Shown one piece after another: positions 6,787-13,160 of a DNA stretch of 13,160 nt (the stretch's first letter is position 1; each line of letters begins with the position of its first letter). Under the pieces are notes generated by a model that did no database searches, was not told the origin of the DNA, and saw nothing but the letters and a program-made list of their open reading frames with translations. The position numbers were made by a program, and so were the translations under genes. The DNA comes from Planctomycetaceae bacterium (GTDB lineage Bacteria > Planctomycetota > Planctomycetia > Pirellulales > Pirellulaceae). The DNA lies in contig SXHS01000143.1 of the NCBI GenBank assembly GCA_005773145.1, forward strand, positions 1 through 13,160, written 5' to 3'.

Positions 6787-7671
6787 CTAACGATCAAACC
6801 ACTTCTTCCAGGCCCAAACCGTGACAGCACGGCCGGCCCGCGCGATGGATGTGGTCAAGGGAATTTGTTTGGGGCAAACGGCCACGCAGTTCTGTGCATT
6901 GCCGCAGACTTGGATTCCCCCCTCGGCCGTGAGCTGCTCCAGGCGTTGGCTGGCCGCCATCTGACCGGTGGGATGCGTGTTGAATAGCACCGCTTGGCTG
7001 ATGGCATGGGCTCCCATGAATCCGTGATCATAGGCCGCTTCGGTCCGCGCCTGGGCCTCGGCCGCCGATTCGCCGGCCTGCTGCAGGACTTCGATCTTGG
7101 TGTATTGTGGGCAGGCTTCCAGGCAGCACCCACAGCTCATGCACTGACTCAATGGGTAGGCTTGTTCTTGATCCTCGCGAGAGACGCGCGGCCCCGCACC
7201 CTGGTCCTGATAGCCGTCGACGTCGATCCAGGCCCGCACACGTTGCAGGGCCCGAAACAACCGACTGCGATCGACGACTAGATCTCGTACCACCGGGAAC
7301 TTTGTCATGGGGCGCAGTTCGATTTCCTGTGGATTATCGGCCAGCAGCCGATCGACAAGTGCGGAACATGCTTGCCGCACACGGCCGTTGATGACCATCG
7401 TGCAGGCCCCGCAAATCTCCTCCAGGCAATTACAGTCCCAGGCGACCGGTGCGACGGCCCGGCCATCCATGGTGACCCCCTGAGCCGCGATCCGTTGCAG
7501 CACGCTAATCACATTCATGTCGGATTCGTACCGGACGCGGTAGCGTTGCCAATAACAGTCGCCACCGGGCTGATCCTGCCGCAGGACGCGGACTTGAAAG
7601 AATTCAGGGTGATCACTCTTGCTGGCGGATACGGAGTGACCGTTGGATGCGTTCGCGCTGGGAGCATTCAT
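6787..7671 (-). CDS. sdhB: Succinate dehydrogenase/fumarate reductase iron-sulfur subunit
   Basis: The 294-residue electron-transfer subunit of complex II, carrying electrons from the SdhA flavin to the SdhC haems and quinone at the cytoplasmic face. Cys82, Cys87, Cys90 and Cys102 (in CNCLEEICGAC...QAC) bind [2Fe-2S]. Cys177/180/183/187 (CMSCGCCLEACP) together with Cys256/262/266 (CGNAQNCVAVCPK) bind the [4Fe-4S] and [3Fe-4S] clusters. The CNCLEEICGAC form is that of Bacillus-type enzymes. An extra polar N-terminus of about 22 residues precedes the ferredoxin fold, and the linker near 150-170 is rather long. It is the last gene of the sdhCAB operon, 94 bp after sdhA, and its stop is 6 bp from the EF-G stop on the other strand. 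ATG 7671 has only a poor Shine-Dalgarno. Confidence 0.95.
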   Translation of the reverse strand: MNAPSANASNGHSVSASKSDHPEFFQVRVLRQDQPGGDCYWQRYRVRYESDMNVISVLQRIAAQGVTMDGRAVAPVAWDCNCLEEICGACTMVINGRVRQACSALVDRLLADNPQEIELRPMTKFPVVRDLVVDRSRLFRALQRVRAWIDVDGYQDQGAGPRVSREDQEQAYPLSQCMSCGCCLEACPQYTKIEVLQQAGESAAEAQARTEAAYDHGFMGAHAISQAVLFNTHPTGQMAASQRLEQLTAEGGIQVCGNAQNCVAVCPKQIPLTTSIARAGRAVTVWAWKKWFDR

Positions 7672-7697
7672 GCGAGGGATCTCGTCGCTGGGTAATA

Positions 7698-7742
7698 AAG
7701 CTAGGAATACGATCCAAAATAAAAAATCAAAGTACTAGGGTA
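7698..7742 (-). other. AT-rich island between sdhA and sdhB
   Basis: In this otherwise GC-rich region a ~45-base stretch is strongly AT-rich, with A4-T-A6 on the + strand (7716-7726), that is a T-run in the sdh mRNA. It lies within the 94-bp spacer before sdhB. It might be an internal promoter, an mRNA-processing site or a partial terminator that sets the SdhA:SdhB ratio; I see no stable stem directly before the T-run. Confidence 0.3.
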
Positions 7743-7765
7743 TCGCGGGTGACTTGGGGCACCGT

Positions 7766-9781
7766 TCAAGCGCCGACCGGTTTTGGCTGGGGCTTGCTGG
7801 CTCCCTGGGCGGAACCCTGCGAGCTTTGGGCCGGCCGCCGTGCGGACCGTTCTCGCCAGACGTCTTCGATCACCTCGGCACCGACCAGGCCATACAAGCG
7901 GGGTCGCGGGGGAATCAAGCCGACGTCAACGTCCTCGTAGCTGATTGCAGGCTCATGGTCGCGCCAGTCGGCAACCGTCGTCTTCAGCCAGCGGCGGTTT
8001 CCTTCTTCAAAGCGATCGCACCACGCCTCGGCCTGTTGGCGGCGTTCGGTTGGCGAGCCCTCTGAAATGCCCTCTGGGGCAAAATCGGGTTTGAAATGGG
8101 CACCGCGGCACTCGTCACGCATCCGCGCCCCCTTCAAGATGGCCTTGGCCAGCGGGAACATGTCCAACAGGGCCTTGGTGAATACAACGTTTTGGTTGGT
8201 CCATTGACCGGTATCCGACAGGGAGCAGTGGCGGGCCCGTTCGGCCAGCTCGCTCACTTGACCATAGGCCTGGTCCAAGACGTCGTTGGTGCGGACCACG
8301 GTGGCTGCCTTGGTCATGATTTCGCCGAGCTGCTGGTGTAACAAATACGGATTCTCTCGGCCGTTGGGCCGATTGAGCAGTTGGTGATGCATATGCTCAT
8401 GTTGGCTGAGAGCCGTGGCGAACAACGCGGCAGGTTGATCGGCGGCGGCCCCGTGCGGCAACCCCTTGAGGAGCGTCTCAACTCCGGTGCCGACGACCAA
8501 CCCCGAGACGATGCAGCTGACCAGCGAATTCGCGCCGAGCCGATTGGCACCATGGTATTGGTAATCGCATTCGCCGATGGCGTATAGGCCGGGGATATTC
8601 GTGACGTGGTTGGTGGGCGAGTTGAGCACGAGGCCACCATCGGCGGACCGTTGGTAATCGACCCACATGCCCCCCATGGAGTAATGCACGGCGGGGAAAA
8701 TTTTCATGGGGACATCACGGGGATCAACCCCTTGGAATTTCTCGTAGATCTCCAAGATACCGGCGATTTTTCGGTCGAGTTCATGTCGGTCGATGTGGGT
8801 CAGATCGAGATAAACGCACTGCCGATCAGGTTCCACGCTCAGGCCTTCGCGGACGCACACATTGAAGATCTCGCGTGTGGCGATGTCGCGCGGGACAAGA
8901 TTTCCGTACTTGGGATAGCGTTCTTCTAGGAAGTAGTACCGTTCATCTTCCGGAATTTGCAGCGGGTCGCGGGGATCATGCGGGCGACGCGGTACCCAGA
9001 CGCGGCCCCCCTCGCCACGGGCCGACTCGCTCATCAAACGCAGCTTGTCCGCTCCGGGAACGGCGGTGGGATGAACTTGGATGAATTCTGGGTTGGCGTA
9101 TTTGGCCCCCACCTGGAAGCAGCGGCTGGCGGCGCTTCCCGTGCAGGCCATGGACATGGTGGACCGTCCGTAGATCAGCCCGCATCCCCCCGTGGCAATA
9201 ATCACGGCATCGGCGGGAAAGACGCGGATCTCCATGGTCAACAAATGTTGTGCAGCGCAACCACGGCAGATTCCGCGATCGTCGATCACCGGGCCCAGAA
9301 AATCCCAAAATTCGTACTTTTGGATGCGTCCTTCGGATTCCCAGCGGCGCACTTGTTCATCGAGCGCGTAGAGCAACTGTTGTCCAGTTGTGGCGCCCGC
9401 AAAGGCCGTTCGTTTGAACAAGGTGCCACCGAACCGCCTGCGGTCCAGGTAACCCTCGGGGGTCCGATTGAACGTGACGCCCAATCGATCCAGCAGATCG
9501 ATAATCCGTGGGGCCCACTCGGTCATTTCCTTCACGAGCGGTTGATGCTGGAGGAAGTCACCGCCGTATACGGTGTCGTCGAAGTGTTTCCACTCGCTGT
9601 CCCCCAGCTGGCGGGTTTGCTCGTTGACACTGTTGATGCCCCCTTGAGCGCAAACGCTATGCGAGCGCTTCACGGGTGTCAGACTCATCAGGTCCACCTG
9701 CACCTGAGACTCGGCCAATTTCATGGCGGCTGCGAGCCCGGCCAATCCGCCCCCCACGACCACCACCCGTTGCTTGCTCAT
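7766..9781 (-). CDS. sdhA: Succinate dehydrogenase/fumarate reductase flavoprotein subunit
   Basis: The 671-residue catalytic subunit of complex II, oxidising succinate to fumarate (or the reverse) with covalently bound FAD. The N-terminal dinucleotide motif VVVVGGGLAGLAAA (6-19) binds FAD. His41 in RSHSVCAQGGIN matches the residue that carries the covalent FAD in SdhA proteins. The substrate-site motifs HPTAVPG, SESARGEGG and HGANRLGANSL are intact. Segments around RYYFLEERYPKYGNLVPRD are typical of Bacillus-type enzymes rather than E. coli SdhA. The C-terminal ~25 residues are a variable Ser/Ala/Gln/Pro tail. ATG 9781 begins directly at the FAD motif and has GGGGA seven bases upstream; 9832 would add a non-homologous 17-residue leader. 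Middle gene of sdhCAB, 84 bp after sdhC. Confidence 0.97.
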   Translation of the reverse strand: MSKQRVVVVGGGLAGLAAAMKLAESQVQVDLMSLTPVKRSHSVCAQGGINSVNEQTRQLGDSEWKHFDDTVYGGDFLQHQPLVKEMTEWAPRIIDLLDRLGVTFNRTPEGYLDRRRFGGTLFKRTAFAGATTGQQLLYALDEQVRRWESEGRIQKYEFWDFLGPVIDDRGICRGCAAQHLLTMEIRVFPADAVIIATGGCGLIYGRSTMSMACTGSAASRCFQVGAKYANPEFIQVHPTAVPGADKLRLMSESARGEGGRVWVPRRPHDPRDPLQIPEDERYYFLEERYPKYGNLVPRDIATREIFNVCVREGLSVEPDRQCVYLDLTHIDRHELDRKIAGILEIYEKFQGVDPRDVPMKIFPAVHYSMGGMWVDYQRSADGGLVLNSPTNHVTNIPGLYAIGECDYQYHGANRLGANSLVSCIVSGLVVGTGVETLLKGLPHGAAADQPAALFATALSQHEHMHHQLLNRPNGRENPYLLHQQLGEIMTKAATVVRTNDVLDQAYGQVSELAERARHCSLSDTGQWTNQNVVFTKALLDMFPLAKAILKGARMRDECRGAHFKPDFAPEGISEGSPTERRQQAEAWCDRFEEGNRRWLKTTVADWRDHEPAISYEDVDVGLIPPRPRLYGLVGAEVIEDVWRERSARRPAQSSQGSAQGASKPQPKPVGA

Positions 9782-9865
9782 TCCTGCGTCCCCGTTGCCT
9801 TGTTCAGATGCTTGCCGCTGACCGACTTCCACTGCGGTTTTTCGTTGCTGTCGGCCGTGCCCCCA

Positions 9866-10723
9866 TCATTTACGCGCCATGTCGGCCGGCTGGCCGTCGT
9901 CTTTATGGTCCCCGTCGGTCCGCTTGTGGGAGTCGTTGGGCACCTCACCGGCCTCGAGCTTATGGTGAAACATGCGATCTTCAACCTGCTTTGCTTTTTC
10001 CACGTCGACGGTGGCCATGCCTCCCAGCGCCCCTAGGCCGACGGCGGCCAGTGCGATTCCGCCGGCGGTACAGACGGCGGCCGCTCGGCGCTGCGCGATG
10101 GGCCCAACCCACACGCCCCAAGTGATTCCCATCGTCCAAATACCGTTTGCCAGGTGGAAGACGCAGGCCAGGATGCCGATCGCATAGAACACGGATACCA
10201 GCCAATGCTGCTGGATGGCGCTCCCCGCGGTTGATGTGGCGTTAAATGCTTTGAATTGGGCACCGGCAAGCGGAGTGGCTACGGTCTTCAACCACCAGTC
10301 CGCGTGAAACCAGCCGTGCATATGGAAAACATGCCAGGCAATGAAAAAGAAGGCGACGATCCCGGAGGCACGCTGTAGCGAGTAGCGGATATTGCGGGCA
10401 TAAGGGTAGCTGCCATGATTCGGCAGACCTCCGCGGATAATCGCGACCCCAATGATTGCGTGAAAGAGAATGGGGATAAAAATAAACACCCACTCGACCA
10501 CCGGCAGCAGTCGGCCCAAGCTATGGATGCCGTAGACATTCCGCTGGAATGCGGCTGGGCTCTCCAGGACGCTGGCATTGGTCAACAGATGAACCACCAT
10601 GTAGGCGCCGACTGGCACCAACCCGCTCAGCGAATGCAGCCGGCGGATCAGGAATTCATGACGCGCCAGAAACGGCTGGGAACTTGAATCGGCAGGGCTC
10701 ACATTGGCCATCAGATCATCCAT
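9866..10723 (-). CDS. sdhC: Succinate dehydrogenase cytochrome b558 membrane subunit, di-haem, five TM helices
   Basis: The 285-residue membrane anchor that binds two b-type haems and passes electrons to menaquinone. Five hydrophobic helices are visible at about 31-51, 75-97, 117-139, 172-200 and 213-236. His45, His88, His131 and His190, one in each of helices 1-4, correspond to the four axial haem ligands of Bacillus subtilis SdhC; the first three are spaced 43 apart as in that protein. After helix 5 there is an unusual ~48-residue hydrophilic tail rich in Asp, Lys and His. In the Bacillus topology (N-in, five helices) this tail would face the outside. Start is uncertain: ATG 10723 has AGG directly against it, while the in-frame ATG 10711 has AGGA 11 bases upstream; the difference is four residues. 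First gene of the operon, so its promoter should lie in 10724-10968. Confidence 0.92.
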   Translation of the reverse strand: MDDLMANVSPADSSSQPFLARHEFLIRRLHSLSGLVPVGAYMVVHLLTNASVLESPAAFQRNVYGIHSLGRLLPVVEWVFIFIPILFHAIIGVAIIRGGLPNHGSYPYARNIRYSLQRASGIVAFFFIAWHVFHMHGWFHADWWLKTVATPLAGAQFKAFNATSTAGSAIQQHWLVSVFYAIGILACVFHLANGIWTMGITWGVWVGPIAQRRAAAVCTAGGIALAAVGLGALGGMATVDVEKAKQVEDRMFHHKLEAGEVPNDSHKRTDGDHKDDGQPADMARK

Positions 10724-10821
10724 CCTGACAGGAGTGAAACGTTATTTCCGGTCGCCTCATGGCGGCTTTTGAATCCACGCGCCGCAGCCCGGCGAGTCCC
10801 GAACCATCAGTCACAGCACTG

Positions 10822-10833
10822 TACCTTAAGGTA
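10822..10833. promoter_or_regulatory. Perfect 12-bp palindrome, candidate operator
   Basis: TACCTTAAGGTA is fully self-complementary, and the flanking bases (G before, T after) break the symmetry. It lies 99 bp upstream of the sdhC ATG and 136 bp upstream of the response regulator ATG, a plausible site for a dimeric regulator of either gene. The cognate factor is unknown. Confidence 0.35.
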
Positions 10834-10953
10834 TCGGGGCACGACAATCCGGGTTCGTCGATATGCGGACCGCAATGGGCCGTTTTCTAGCTGCCGCTTC
10901 CGTGACCGTGCGGCTCAGGCGAACGGATACTCCGCACGCGACGCGCCGAAAAA

Positions 10954-10962
10954 TGCTATGCT
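10954..10962 (+). promoter_or_regulatory. Extended -10-like element immediately before the response regulator
   Basis: TGCTATGCT fits an extended -10 (TGn plus TATGCT, four of six matches to TATAAT). It ends six bases before ATG 10969, so transcription would start at or next to the ATG, giving a leaderless mRNA. No purine-rich Shine-Dalgarno precedes this ATG, which fits. No -35 match is visible. Confidence 0.3.
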
Positions 10963-10968
10963 ACGCTT

Positions 10969-11355
10969 ATGGCACTATATCCGCTACCATCCGTATTGGT
11001 TACCGATGACGACCGGGATTTGCGCGAAACCCTGGGCGTGGTGCTCGAGGCTCGTGGCTACCATCCGCTCTTGGCCGCCGACGGCGAGGAAGCCGTACGT
11101 ATTGTCTCACAAGAAGAGGTTCATTTGGTCTTGGTTGACCTGCATCTGCCGCGTTGGAGCGGTATTGAGACGGTGCAACGCGTACGCGAAGTTCACCAGG
11201 AAATGCCCTGCATCATGATGTCCGCAGCCTGGGATGAAGCCAACCTGGCCGCGGCGCGCTCCATGGATGTATTCTCGATGCTTTCGAAGCCGCTGGGGCA
11301 GTCGCAGGTTACCGACTCCATTCAGCGGGCCTTGTCGGTGGCCTACGACTGGTAG
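10969..11355 (+). CDS. Single-domain response regulator (CheY-like receiver)
   Basis: A 128-residue stand-alone receiver domain with no output domain, receiving phosphate from a histidine kinase not present in this window. The acidic pair Asp13/Asp14 (in VTDDDRDLRE) binds Mg, Asp57 (LVLVDLHLP) is the phospho-acceptor, Ser84 (MMSAAWD) is the switch Thr/Ser, and Lys106 with Pro107 (MLSKP) completes the active site, so it should be phosphorylatable. Length equals a bare receiver. With no output domain it probably acts through protein contacts or in a phosphorelay. ATG 10969 has no Shine-Dalgarno, but a -10-like sequence lies just upstream. Its last 13 bases overlap the end of the opposite-strand DUF2071 gene. 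It is divergent from sdhC; whether it controls sdh is unknown. Confidence 0.93.
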   Translation: MALYPLPSVLVTDDDRDLRETLGVVLEARGYHPLLAADGEEAVRIVSQEEVHLVLVDLHLPRWSGIETVQRVREVHQEMPCIMMSAAWDEANLAAARSMDVFSMLSKPLGQSQVTDSIQRALSVAYDW

Positions 11356-11999
11356 ACGGGAAGTATTTCCTGAAGTCCAAAAACCTGCACGCGCACTCCC
11401 GGCGAAAAAATTGCATGACAGGGGGGCGAAGCCAGCGTGATACCAGCGGCTGTGGAGAGCGATTCCTGGCACTGGACTCGGGTTACGGCACGCAGGGGAT
11501 AAGGCCGATGGTAAACCTGCCCCTGCAAAATGCGCCCGTCGCGTGCTTGGGCATACAGCGGGTACCGCTCCACCAGAAAGTGCTCCAGCGAACCGGACGC
11601 GGCCCCCTCCTCGGCGAACCAATCACCCAATTCGACCCGCACGTCGGTGGTCACCGCCGTGCGCGAGCGCAAGCGGTGGCTTTGGTAGTGGCGACGGTCG
11701 ACATCCGACTTCAACGTCATGCGGGCCCAGTAGTAAGGCAGGTACGTCCGTAAGTTGGTCTCAAGGAAATGAGAAATGCCCGGGAGCACCGGCAAGCGTC
11801 CTGGACGTACATCCCGCAATTGGAATGGGACCAAGCCAATCATGGCGTCGCCGTCCCAGGTGTCGAGCGTCAACTCGGGTGGGATCAGAGGGCGAATCTG
11901 TTCGATGGGCACCCGCCAGTGTAGAAAGGTTAAATCGAGCCAGGTGTGATAGGCGGCGACGGATTGCGCTGGGGGACGGGTTGGCCAGATGCGGTCCAT
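11343..11999 (-). CDS. DUF2071 / YqjF-like protein, apparently with an internal in-frame deletion
   Basis: A 218-residue protein of the DUF2071 (YqjF) family, function unknown, predicted soluble. The N-terminal part has the family pattern FLHWRVP, RPLIPPELTLDTWDG, GLVPFQLRDVRPGRLP, LPGISHF and LRTY. The C-terminal part has LPYYWARM, YQSHR, GSLEHFLVERYPLYA and VYHRPYPL. In the members I recall, about 30 residues including a PGVWFFSLDA-like strand and a helix lie between 'RTY' and 'LPYYxARM'; here Tyr86 is followed directly by Leu87 (junction near 11741/11742). The reading frame is intact, so it is either a shortened functional version or an early decaying gene. ATG 11999 is 43 bp after the ftsH stop on the same strand, suggesting co-transcription. 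Its 3' end overlaps the response regulator by 13 bp. Confidence 0.8.
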   Translation of the reverse strand: MDRIWPTRPPAQSVAAYHTWLDLTFLHWRVPIEQIRPLIPPELTLDTWDGDAMIGLVPFQLRDVRPGRLPVLPGISHFLETNLRTYLPYYWARMTLKSDVDRRHYQSHRLRSRTAVTTDVRVELGDWFAEEGAASGSLEHFLVERYPLYAQARDGRILQGQVYHRPYPLRAVTRVQCQESLSTAAGITLASPPCHAIFSPGVRVQVFGLQEILPVYQS

Positions 12000-12042
12000 G
12001 TCAGCTCACATTGACGTGTATCGTTCCGTCGAAGACAGCGGA

Positions 12043-13160
12043 TCAGGGCGCGGTGGCGTCGCCGGCGGATCGGCCGCTGGAACCTTCGGCGCTGGGGCCT
12101 GCGGCGGGGGATTTTTTGGTGCCGGCTTCGGTGCCAGGGACCACGCGCGGGCTCGCCGAATGATCGGCAATGATCTGATGCAATTCGTCGGCCTCAATGG
12201 ATTCGACCTGGATGAGTCGTTGCGAGAGGGCCTCCAGGGCGGGGCGGCGGCTCAGAATGATCTCTCGTACCCGTGCCAGGGATTCGTCCAAGATACGTTT
12301 CACTTCCTGATCGATCTCGCGTGCGGTGTGTTCGCTATGCACCGAACGTCGTTCGTCCTGGTTCGGCGACAAGAAGATCGACGGCGCGCTCTCGCGGAAC
12401 GCGATGCGTCCCAGCCGGCTCATGCCATAGTCCATGACCATGCCGCGCGCAATCTCCGTCGCACGCTCCAAATCATTTTGCGCCCCGGTCGACACGTCCT
12501 GAAAGATGATTTCTTCCGCCATAGTGCCGGCCAACAAGACCTGGATACGGCTTTCCAATTCGCTCTGAGTCATCAGATAGCGATCCCCGTCCGGGCGTTG
12601 CAGGGTGTATCCCAGAGCAGCGAATCCGCGGGGGATGATGGAGACTTTGTGTACGGGGTCGGTGTTGGGGAGGCTGCAGGCGACCAATGCGTGGCCTGCC
12701 TCATGGTAGGCCACACGCTGCTTCTCGTCGCCATTCATGATTCGCTGCTTTTTCTCCAAGCCGGCCATGAGGCGTTCGACCCCTTCGTTGAAGTCCCGCA
12801 TGCCTACGGCAGATTTTTCCGCGCGTGCTGCCAACAGAGCCGCCTCGTTGACCAAGTTGGCTAAATCGGCCCCGGCGAATCCCGGCGTGATGGCCGCGAT
12901 TTCCGCAAGGTCCAAATCCGCCTCGAGTTTTACCTGTTTGACGTGCACCTTGAGGATGTCCTCGCGTCCGCGCACATCGGGCCGGTCCACCAGCACTTGG
13001 CGATCGAAGCGACCAGGGCGTAGCAGGGCTTGGTCCAACATCTCCGGACGGTTGGTGGCGGCCATGACGATGACCCCGGCGTTGGCGTCGAATCCATCCA
13101 TTTCCACGAGAAGTGCGTTGAGCGTCTGTTCGCGTTCGTCGTGCCCCCCCACGCCGCTGG
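12043..13160 (-). CDS. ftsH: ATP-dependent zinc metalloprotease FtsH, 5' part outside window
   Basis: The C-terminal ~371 residues of the membrane-bound AAA+ protease that degrades misfolded or short-lived membrane and cytosolic proteins. Visible parts are the late AAA domain with DEREQTLNALLVEMDGFD and ATNRPEMLDQALLRPGRFDR (second region of homology with both arginine-finger Arg), the lid subdomain (GFAGADLANLVNEAALLAAR), and the M41 protease domain. The zinc motif HEAGH is at 12691-12705 on the complement, and the third-ligand Asp lies in GAQNDLERAT. The last ~35 residues are a Gly/Ser/Ala/Pro-rich tail, normal for FtsH. Walker A, Walker B and the two N-terminal membrane helices lie beyond the right edge. 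The codons before GTG 13152 (Ser, Gly) continue the frame, so that GTG is not the start. The DUF2071 gene follows after 43 bp. Confidence 0.96.
   Translation of the reverse strand, partial: SGVGGHDEREQTLNALLVEMDGFDANAGVIVMAATNRPEMLDQALLRPGRFDRQVLVDRPDVRGREDILKVHVKQVKLEADLDLAEIAAITPGFAGADLANLVNEAALLAARAEKSAVGMRDFNEGVERLMAGLEKKQRIMNGDEKQRVAYHEAGHALVACSLPNTDPVHKVSIIPRGFAALGYTLQRPDGDRYLMTQSELESRIQVLLAGTMAEEIIFQDVSTGAQNDLERATEIARGMVMDYGMSRLGRIAFRESAPSIFLSPNQDERRSVHSEHTAREIDQEVKRILDESLARVREIILSRRPALEALSQRLIQVESIEADELHQIIADHSASPRVVPGTEAGTKKSPAAGPSAEGSSGRSAGDATAP

Larger units (their letters stand above)
10724..10968. promoter_or_regulatory. Divergent promoter region between sdhC and the response regulator
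   Basis: A 245-bp gap, the longest gene-free stretch in the window. It must hold the sdhCAB promoter (minus strand) and the response regulator promoter (plus strand). It contains a perfect 12-bp palindrome at 10822-10833, a small CGCCG/CGGCG hairpin at 10780-10794, and an extended -10-like sequence at 10954-10962. I see no convincing -35/-10 pair for sdhC and no credible small gene. Confidence 0.5.

Noticed and set aside
8957..10036. 359-codon open frame on the plus strand opposite sdhA and sdhC
   Set aside because: Lies wholly antisense to strongly conserved sdhA/sdhC coding sequence and shows no recognisable domain.
10769..11218. 149-codon plus-strand frame overlapping the response regulator in another frame
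   Set aside because: The receiver domain in the 10969 frame has all catalytic residues; the alternative product is a basic, motif-free shadow.
11989..12864. 291-codon open frame on the plus strand opposite ftsH
   Set aside because: Antisense to the conserved FtsH protease domain; composition and lack of motifs indicate a shadow.
1..13160. CRISPR array, insertion sequence, transposase, phage or defence genes, tRNA or rRNA
   Set aside because: Looked for regular repeats, transposase or integrase motifs and cloverleaf-like sequences; none seen. Gene content is housekeeping and accessory metabolism.

Overview
The window reads as an ordinary stretch of chromosome from a GC-rich bacterium (roughly 60% G+C by eye), most likely a member of the Planctomycetota. 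The grounds are an elongation factor G of the type shared by planctomycetes, spirochaetes, some deltaproteobacteria and mitochondria (spdEFG1/mtEFG1-like), a Bacillus-type sdhCAB set with a di-haem five-helix SdhC, a secreted gingipain-like (C25) cysteine peptidase, weak Shine-Dalgarno use, and short dispersed operons. This placement is inference from gene families; no rRNA or other taxonomic marker is present.

Layout. Positions 1-2476 (+) look like the end of an exopolysaccharide-type locus: the 3' part of a long protein whose C-terminus has the CpsD/BY-kinase fold with a ruined P-loop, then an NAD-dependent sugar-nucleotide epimerase/dehydratase. Positions 2501-2812 (-) encode a small polyhydroxyalkanoic-acid-system family protein. 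It is divergent from a predicted secreted C25-type peptidase (2924-4513, +), which is followed by an EF-G (4693-6780, +). EF-G converges, with only 6 bp between stops, on the succinate dehydrogenase operon sdhC-sdhA-sdhB (10723 down to 6787, -). A 245-bp divergent intergenic region with a perfect 12-bp palindrome separates sdhC from a single-domain response regulator (10969-11355, +). That regulator overlaps tail-to-tail by 13 bp with a DUF2071/YqjF-like gene (11343-11999, -). The DUF2071 gene lies 43 bp downstream of the 3' part of ftsH (12043-13160, -, running off the right edge).

How the genes work together. SdhC anchors SdhA and SdhB at the membrane, linking the TCA cycle to the menaquinone pool. 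The first two genes probably act on surface polysaccharide. FtsH is the membrane AAA+ quality-control protease. The remaining genes have no evident shared pathway.

I found no dedicated novel multi-gene system, defence island, CRISPR array, insertion sequence or RNA gene. The most interesting signals are changes inside recognisable proteins. The EF-G has the near-universal catalytic His of DTPGHVDF replaced by Pro (DTPGPVDF), plus changes in the GMGELHLE segment. The BY-kinase-like protein has lost the Walker A lysine. The DUF2071 protein appears to lack about 30 core residues in frame. No gene-free stretch exceeds 300 bases; the longest is the 245-bp region between sdhC and the response regulator.
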